Origin: Clostridia bacterium
GTDB taxonomy: Bacteria > Bacillota > Clostridia > UMGS1810
Direction of reading: 5' to 3'
NCBI GenBank assembly: GCA_017629325.1
Contig: JAGBXL010000154.1
Location: 1-9,851 of the forward strand
DNA: 9,851 bases
The notes beneath the pieces are model-generated. The model was not told where the DNA came from. It saw nothing but the letters and a program-made list of their open reading frames with translations, and did no database searches. Of the stretch, positions 6,181 to 9,851 are shown piece by piece (the first letter of the stretch is position 1; each line of letters starts with the position of its first letter). A program made the translations under genes and the position numbers.

Positions 6181-7089
6181 TTATTCAATATTACAATAGG
6201 TCTCGCAAGATATTTCCCTCTCTTTTTCCACAGTAATTACATATTCTATGCGATCGTCGTATTCATTTTCAACTGCTTTTGCATCTATTCCGTGGCGGTG
6301 CATAAGCTCAACCGCGTGGCGAAGGGTGTTTGAAAAAAGCCTCAGGTTATTAAAGCTATTGCCTCTTATAACAGTTTCTTTAACTGCTTCGGTTTTTTCT
6401 TTTGCATCTATTATAGATTCTATTAAATCCTCTGTCTGTTTAACATTTAACCCTTTTTTTGTTATCTTTTCCAAAGCCGAAAGCTGCTCTTCTTCTGTTT
6501 CAAGGCGAAGAAGTGCTCTTGCGTGGCGTTCTGTTAAAGAGTGGTCTGTTATTATTTCTCTTATAAGCTTTGAAAGCTTTAAAAGCCTAATTTTATTTGC
6601 AACGCTGGACTGTGTTTTTCCCAAAGAGATAGCCAGCTCCTCCTGGGTGAGACCGTGATTATACAAAAGGTTTCTGTAGCTTTCTGCCTCTTCCATAAAG
6701 CTTAGGTTTTCTCTTTGAATATTTTCCACAAGAGAAACCACTGCACTTTCGTGGTCGTTTAAATTGGATATTATTGCAGGTATTTTTAAAATCCCCGCCA
6801 TTTTGCATGCCCTTAATCTACGCTCACCCGCAACAAGCTCATATTCTCCCGTAAAAATTTTTCTCACAGTTATCGGCTGAAGAACGCCATACTGCCTTAT
6901 TGAGCTTGCCAGTTCAATAAGATTATCTTCGTTATAGCTTCTTCTTGGCTGATAGGGGTTTGCCGATATTGCATGCACGGGAATATAGCACACTGTTTTT
7001 TGTTCTTCTTTTTTTGCTTTTTCTTCGCTTCTTAAGTCGATTTCTTCAAGAAACCAAGAAGCAAAATTTCGTTTTTTTACAAGCTGCAT
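6181..7089 (-). CDS. noc: ParB/Spo0J-family protein, most like nucleoid occlusion factor Noc
   Basis: 302 residues; ATG 7089 has AGGAGG 6 nt upstream. ParB N-terminal CTP-binding domain: IPVHAISANPYQPRRSY at 36-52, VAGERRLRACKMAG at 86-99 and ENIQRENL at 122-129. The DNA-binding helix-turn-helix is at about 148-170 (TQEELAISLGKTQSSVANKI). SLTERHARALLRL (184-196) and LNVKQTED (214-221) match the form I recall for Bacillus Noc more than for Spo0J. The N-terminal MQLVKKRNFASWFLEEI could be the amphipathic membrane-targeting helix of Noc. Family role: Noc binds dispersed chromosomal sites as a CTP clamp and blocks Z-ring assembly over the nucleoid. It stands alone between a DMT transporter and an ABC operon, without parA, parB or rsmG in view, and I saw no Noc or parS site. 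A Spo0J-type role remains possible. Confidence 0.82.
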   Translation of the reverse strand: MQLVKKRNFASWFLEEIDLRSEEKAKKEEQKTVCYIPVHAISANPYQPRRSYNEDNLIELASSIRQYGVLQPITVRKIFTGEYELVAGERRLRACKMAGILKIPAIISNLNDHESAVVSLVENIQRENLSFMEEAESYRNLLYNHGLTQEELAISLGKTQSSVANKIRLLKLSKLIREIITDHSLTERHARALLRLETEEEQLSALEKITKKGLNVKQTEDLIESIIDAKEKTEAVKETVIRGNSFNNLRLFSNTLRHAVELMHRHGIDAKAVENEYDDRIEYVITVEKEREISCETYCNIE

Positions 7090-7198
7090 ATTATGCCTCC
7101 TCTTTTCTATTTGTATCTGTTTTTAGAATATCATTTCCAATAAAAAAAGGGAAACATTTTTCATCGTTTAAAAAAGACATAAATTTTTATTTTTACAT
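7090..7198. other. AT-rich leader region upstream of noc
   Basis: No gene seen. It should contain the noc promoter and leader on the minus strand; TTGGAA (7137-7132) and several AT-rich -10-like hexamers are present, but none is convincing. This is the first part of a 355-bp gene-free stretch, the rest of which is described under the hairpins at 7199-7432. Confidence 0.5.
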
Positions 7199-7233
7199 AA
7201 AAAAATCCTCCGCCTGACTAAATAGGTGGAGGA
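7199..7233 (-). terminator. Intrinsic terminator closing the DMT-transporter transcript
   Basis: Stem TCCTCCGCCT (7206-7215) with AGGTGGAGGA (7224-7233). On the minus strand it is followed by seven T (7205-7199). One internal pair is G-U in plus-strand RNA but A-C in minus-strand RNA, so the fold is marginally better on plus, although the T-run favours minus. Confidence 0.7.
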
Positions 7234-7263
7234 CTTTGATTTTTTAAATCGGATTTTGCGATA

Positions 7264-7305
7264 TTTTTTTACTGTATAGGAAACTTCGTTTCTACACAGT
7301 AAAAA
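7264..7305. repeat. Long imperfect inverted repeat carrying the 19-bp shared sequence
   Basis: TTTTTACTGT (7266-7275) pairs perfectly with ACAGTAAAAA (7296-7305), and inside it GAAAC (7280-7284) pairs with GTTTC (7288-7292) around loop TTC. The left arm, 7264-7282, is exactly the reverse complement of 3704-3722. The shape resembles a small dispersed palindromic element or a structured RNA end. Confidence 0.6.
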
Positions 7306-7318
7306 CTTTGATTATATT

Positions 7319-7369
7319 GCCGTGCAAATTTTTTTGAAAAGCCTACTGCTTTTCAAAAATGCACATGGC
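7319..7369. repeat. Extended hairpin in the noc/DMT intergenic region
   Basis: Nested complementary arms: GCC (7319-7321) with GGC (7367-7369), GTGCA (7322-7326) with TGCAC (7360-7364), and TTTTTGAAAAGC (7331-7342) with GCTTTTCAAAAA (7348-7359), loop CTACT. Only short bulges interrupt about 20 base pairs. Confidence 0.6.
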
Positions 7370-7371
7370 TT

Positions 7372-7432
7372 AAGAAAAGCGATTATAGCTCCGCACTTCC
7401 GCCAAAGGCGGTGCGGCGAAGCCGCTTTTCTT
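7372..7432. repeat. GC-rich stem enclosing a second hairpin
   Basis: AAGAAAAGCG (7372-7381) pairs perfectly with CGCTTTTCTT (7423-7432). Inside, CCGCA (7391-7395) pairs with TGCGG (7412-7416) and CCGCC (7399-7403) with GGCGG (7407-7411), loop AAA. An alternative helix, GCGGC (7413-7417) with GCCGC (7421-7425), competes with it. On the minus strand this starts about 12 nt after the DMT stop codon, so it is probably a 3' UTR structure. Confidence 0.6.
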
Positions 7433-7444
7433 GTAAACTTTTAA

Positions 7445-8422
7445 TTAAACATCGTAAAAACCTAAAATAAGTATGCCCGCAAAGGCAATTGCAAGGGCTA
7501 TGTAATGCTTAGCTGAAAGCTTTTCTTTGAGGAAAATTCTTCCCCATATCATAGAAACTGCACAGTATGCCGAAATGATAACATAGCCGGGCACATAGCC
7601 TGCAACTATAACCATCATATAAAACACCTGACCCACAGCTTCGCAGATACCGCCAAGAAGCTTTGTGCCATCGGATTTTTTATCTACCTTTTCTTTTTTA
7701 ACTGCAAAAACATATATTGCAAACACTATTGCAACCGCAAGCCATGTAAATTCGTAGGCAGTGTTTAACACATCTCCTGCCAGTGTTTCGGCAACTGCCT
7801 CGCTCTGACCCATTTCAATGAGCTTACCAACATAATTATCGGCAATAAGGGTATCTACAAAGGTTCCGCATGAATCTAAAATGCAGTAAAGCACGGGAAG
7901 AGAGATTGCCCAGAAGCTCTTGGTGTATTTTCTGTATGCAGTCATCTGGCGTTTGGCTCTTAAGTCATCATCTTCCATATTATCGATGAAGCCAAGGGCT
8001 ATTATGCCAATAACAATGCAAGCTATACCCGCAATTATGGGAGCATTTAAGAAAACCTGGTTTCCGTCTGCATCGGGGTTAAATGTAACACCAAAAACAA
8101 GCATACAAAGTATGGCAGTTACAGCACCCGAGCCGTTGCATATTGGCGATGAAACAGATAGCTCAATGTATCTTAAACCAAGATATCCCACAACCATTGA
8201 AACAATATAGAAAAACGATGCAGGAAGATAGGTTATTATATCGGAAAAAGTTATGGGAACTCCTCCGACCACCACTTCGTATATTGCATGGGCACCCATT
8301 ACCAAACCCACTGCAACACCAACTTTATAATGACTAAGTTTGTCTTCCTGCTTTGAGCCGATCTTACTGAAAATATCGGATCCACTCCAGCAAAGCATTG
8401 CTATTACAGCAATAATCCACAT
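7445..8422 (-). CDS. DMT-superfamily (EamA-like) integral membrane transporter, possible flavin transporter
   Basis: 325 residues, strongly hydrophobic, about ten membrane spans, starting MWIIAVIAMLCWSGSDIFSK as DMT/EamA proteins often do. The two-fold EamA pattern is visible: the end of the first half near VGYLGLRYIELSVSSPICNGSG, the end of the second near VIISAYCAVSMIWGRIFLKEKLS, and a final hydrophobic span ending GILILGFYDV. A polar loop at roughly 150-170 (NMEDDDLRAKRQMTAYRKYT) and a mid-protein loop (GKLIEMGQSEAVAETLAGD) make it longer than ordinary EamA proteins. AAAGGAGG lies about 9 nt upstream of ATG. It is 43 bp downstream of ribU with no terminator seen, so it may fall under the FMN riboswitch. 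DMT-type riboflavin transporters (RibN, ImpX) are known in other bacteria; that this is one is inference. Confidence 0.85.
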   Translation of the reverse strand: MWIIAVIAMLCWSGSDIFSKIGSKQEDKLSHYKVGVAVGLVMGAHAIYEVVVGGVPITFSDIITYLPASFFYIVSMVVGYLGLRYIELSVSSPICNGSGAVTAILCMLVFGVTFNPDADGNQVFLNAPIIAGIACIVIGIIALGFIDNMEDDDLRAKRQMTAYRKYTKSFWAISLPVLYCILDSCGTFVDTLIADNYVGKLIEMGQSEAVAETLAGDVLNTAYEFTWLAVAIVFAIYVFAVKKEKVDKKSDGTKLLGGICEAVGQVFYMMVIVAGYVPGYVIISAYCAVSMIWGRIFLKEKLSAKHYIALAIAFAGILILGFYDV

Positions 8423-8465
8423 TTACTTTTTCCTCCTTTGTGTTTTAAAATGTGTTTTTTAAAAT

Positions 8466-9119
8466 CTATATTAAACCTAAAAGATGCATGAAGTATGGAA
8501 TACATACTGCAAGAATACAAATGCCGACTATAAAAGCTATGGGCATAAGTTTTTTCTTTTGGGCATTATCTTTTTTTCTTAAAAAACCTGTTTTTGAAAG
8601 TGCCGTTTTTAAGGGACGGTATAAAATAAGGGTTAGAGCTGAATTTATTAAGCCTTTTAAAAGATTAAAGGGTAAAAACACAGGCAGAAGCATGGCTTTA
8701 ATAGCATCTCTAGGCACCTTCATATAAAGAGGGGTTATATAATAATTCCAAAGTAGCATAACTGCAGTAAGAGATATTGTGGCAGCAATGAGCCCCCATA
8801 TAGCACCATTTAAGCTATGCCATTTTCGATAAACATCTGATGCCACACAGCAAAAAGCTGCGGTAGATACCACATTCATTATCATTCCTATTATCCCCGT
8901 GCTGCCAATGGTTATAAATTCCATAAGAGAAACAACCACAGAAATAATAAGAGCATAAAAGGGCCCTAATATAAATCCGCCGGAAACAATTATAACATCT
9001 TTTAAATCAAGCTGCAAAAAGCCCGAAACCTCGGGAATTATTTTTGATACAAGCATAACAATATAGCTAAGTGCACACAAAAGCCCAGAAAGAGCAATAT
9101 TTTTTGTTTTAGTTTGCAT
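8466..9119 (-). CDS. ribU: Riboflavin ECF transporter substrate-binding S component RibU
   Basis: 217 residues from ATG 9119, which has GGGAG 8 nt upstream, after the riboswitch terminator; a longer reading from 9191 would translate the terminator and riboswitch 3' end and is rejected. About six hydrophobic spans. The N-terminus KNIALSGLLCALSYIVML, the loop FLQLDLKDVIIVSGGFILGP (35-53) and WNYYITPLYM (124-133) match the pattern of ECF S components, in particular RibU. Family role: binds riboflavin in the membrane and, with the shared EcfA1A2T energising module encoded elsewhere, imports it. The FMN riboswitch directly upstream strongly supports riboflavin as the substrate. The C-terminus ends with an additional hydrophobic span (193-215) after a basic loop (FLRKKDNAQKKK). 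The next gene is the DMT transporter. Confidence 0.93.
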   Translation of the reverse strand: MQTKTKNIALSGLLCALSYIVMLVSKIIPEVSGFLQLDLKDVIIVSGGFILGPFYALIISVVVSLMEFITIGSTGIIGMIMNVVSTAAFCCVASDVYRKWHSLNGAIWGLIAATISLTAVMLLWNYYITPLYMKVPRDAIKAMLLPVFLPFNLLKGLINSALTLILYRPLKTALSKTGFLRKKDNAQKKKLMPIAFIVGICILAVCIPYFMHLLGLI

Positions 9120-9132
9120 TTTATCAGCTCCC

Positions 9133-9162
9133 AAAAAATAACCCCGCAGAAAAACTGCGGGG
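9133..9162 (-). terminator. Riboswitch expression-platform terminator
   Basis: CCCCGCAG (9142-9149), loop AAAAA, CTGCGGGG (9155-9162): a perfect 8-bp GC-rich stem followed on the minus strand by TTATTTTTT (9141-9133), then the ribU ribosome site. It lies 18 nt after the aptamer and should form when FMN is bound, stopping ribU transcription. Confidence 0.88.
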
Positions 9163-9179
9163 CAAAATACATTCAACAC

Positions 9180-9286
9180 ATCTTCTTTCATCCGGACTGT
9201 ACCGTCGGCTTTGGAATTTCACCAAATCAATCATTACGATTCGCGGGCTTTACCGCCGGTGAGGAATTGCACCTCGCCCCGAAGAT
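9180..9286 (-). ncRNA. FMN riboswitch (RFN element) aptamer
   Basis: On the minus strand the conserved FMN aptamer core is present in order: ATCTTCGGGGCGAGG, then CACCGGCGGTAAAGCCCGCG, then GGTGAAATTCCAAAGCCGAC, then AGTCCGGATGAAAGAAGAT. Helix P1 is closed by ATCTTC (9286-9281) with GAAGAT (9185-9180). It senses flavin mononucleotide and lowers expression of riboflavin synthesis or uptake genes when FMN is plentiful. Here it precedes a terminator and ribU. Confidence 0.97.
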
Positions 9287-9292
9287 AACTTT

Positions 9293-9321
9293 ATTATACA
9301 ATATATTTTTAATTTTGTAAA
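9293..9321 (-). promoter_or_regulatory. Promoter of the FMN riboswitch-ribU transcript
   Basis: On the minus strand TTTACA (9321-9316), 17-nt spacer, perfect TATAAT (9298-9293). The start site should fall near 9286, the first base of aptamer helix P1. The -35 lies 4 nt beyond the nrdG stop. Confidence 0.85.
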
Positions 9322-9324
9322 GTG

Positions 9325-9843
9325 TTACATATCTAAATCAGCTAAAACAACTCCACCAGTGTTTAGAGATTTTTTAATATCTATTATTCTCTGGTTTAAA
9401 GAGCCTTTAAATCTTAAATTAAGTTCGGTATTATCTTTTTCAAACTTCCCGTCAACCAAAACATCACAAAGCTCCAAAAGACGAAGCTTATCTTTATCGT
9501 AAATAAGGTTTTCGTAGGTATAACCCGAATATATCCACACTGTTTTTTGAGTGTTTTCCTTTATGGCAAATACCAGCTCATATAAAGGCTCAACCTGCTC
9601 AAAAGGCTCTCCGCCGGAAATGGTAATATTTGTTATGGAGCTTTCGGTGAGCTTATCATACACTTCGCCTAAAGTAACTCTCACTCCTGCGTGATAATCC
9701 CAGGTTTGCATATTATGGCATCCCTCGCATCTGTGGGGACAGCCACTCACGAAAAGCACATCCCGAAATCCTGTTCCGTCAACAGATGAAGAATTTAAAA
9801 TGTTCATCATCTGAATTTCGGTTTCTCTCCAATCAGACTTCAT
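9325..9843 (-). CDS. nrdG: Anaerobic ribonucleoside-triphosphate reductase activating protein NrdG
   Basis: 172 residues, a normal NrdG length. Radical SAM cluster motif C35-x3-C39-x2-C42 (VSGCPHRCEGCHN), preceded by SSVDGTGFRDVLF; SGGEP at 76-80 contacts S-adenosylmethionine; VWIYSGYTYE and the ending GSLNQRIIDIKKSL are typical of NrdG. Role: transfers a radical from SAM via a [4Fe-4S] cluster to a glycyl residue of NrdD, enabling deoxynucleotide synthesis without oxygen. ATG 9843 is taken as start because the upstream homology region fits; the eight visible bases before it show no ribosome site, and in-frame ATGs at 9810 and 9807 are alternatives. The TGA inside ATGA (9842-9840) could end an upstream gene, plausibly nrdD, outside the window. 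There is no hairpin between its stop and the riboswitch promoter. Confidence 0.93.
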   Translation of the reverse strand: MKSDWRETEIQMMNILNSSSVDGTGFRDVLFVSGCPHRCEGCHNMQTWDYHAGVRVTLGEVYDKLTESSITNITISGGEPFEQVEPLYELVFAIKENTQKTVWIYSGYTYENLIYDKDKLRLLELCDVLVDGKFEKDNTELNLRFKGSLNQRIIDIKKSLNTGGVVLADLDM

Positions 9844-9851
9844 GTGTAACC

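Noticed and set aside
6248..6658. 136-codon plus-strand open frame opposite noc
   Set aside because: It lies wholly antisense to a well-supported ParB-family gene, has Ser/Phe-rich composition typical of an antisense shadow, and no ribosome site.
7090..7444. A missed protein gene in the 355-bp gap
   Set aside because: No frame on either strand combines a start, ribosome site and plausible protein; palindromes explain the sequence better.
7920..8210. 96-codon plus-strand open frame opposite the DMT transporter
   Set aside because: Antisense shadow of a clear membrane protein gene; no family resemblance.
9120..9191. N-terminal extension of ribU
   Set aside because: It would translate the riboswitch 3' end and terminator hairpin; the ATG at 9119 has a proper GGGAG site.
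1..9851. parS, Noc-binding or Bacillus-type SOS boxes, tRNA genes and CRISPR repeats
   Set aside because: Reading both strands I saw no convincing match to TGTTTCACGTGAAACA-like or CCCGGGAAA-type sites, no LexA box, no tRNA cloverleaf and no regularly spaced repeat array. This was by eye, not an exhaustive search.

Overview
The window is AT-rich bacterial DNA with compact genes, strong GGAGG-type ribosome binding sites, near-consensus sigma-A promoters and several hairpin-plus-T-run terminators. The gene families (a PBP1A-type penicillin-binding protein, a copper-amine-oxidase-N-like stalk protein, a Noc-type ParB protein, an ECF-type RibU under an FMN riboswitch, NrdG) point to a low-GC Bacillota, most likely an anaerobic clostridium. 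The species cannot be told from this sequence. No rRNA, tRNA, CRISPR array, transposase or integrase was seen.

Layout. 1-765 (+) is the C-terminal end of a class A penicillin-binding protein. It converges on a secreted stalk-domain protein (853-1995, -), with a bidirectional terminator between them. 2100-3570 is a small phage-like control module. On the minus strand it has a 33-residue membrane peptide (2652-2753), a double zinc-finger protein (2302-2643) and a Cys-rich 62-residue protein (2100-2288). On the plus strand is a divergent XRE/S24 repressor (2932-3570) of the self-cleaving LexA/CI kind. The gap between them holds two back-to-back promoters overlapped by repeated TGTGT-type operator sites. 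No integrase, Cro or structural phage gene accompanies it, so it is either a remnant or a domesticated, DNA-damage-responsive switch.

3758-6017 (-) is a three-gene polar amino acid ABC importer: lipoprotein, permease, ATPase. It has its own promoter, an intercistronic hairpin after the binding-protein gene, and a strong terminator. 6181-7089 (-) encodes a Noc/ParB-family protein that lacks its usual chromosome-segregation neighbours here. 7090-7444 has no gene but is packed with hairpins. One of them carries a 19-bp sequence that also occurs, inverted, at 3704-3722, which suggests a dispersed repeat or structured RNA.

7445-9286 (-) looks like one FMN-controlled unit: promoter, FMN riboswitch, intrinsic terminator, ribU (riboflavin ECF S component) and then, 43 bp on with no visible terminator, a ten-helix DMT/EamA-type transporter. 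9325-9843 (-) is nrdG, the radical-SAM activase of anaerobic ribonucleotide reductase. Its start may overlap the end of an upstream gene, plausibly nrdD, lying outside the window.

The most interesting parts are the divergent S24 repressor switch with its hidden 33-codon gene, the structured intergenic block at 7199-7432, and the pairing of a DMT transporter with an FMN riboswitch and RibU.
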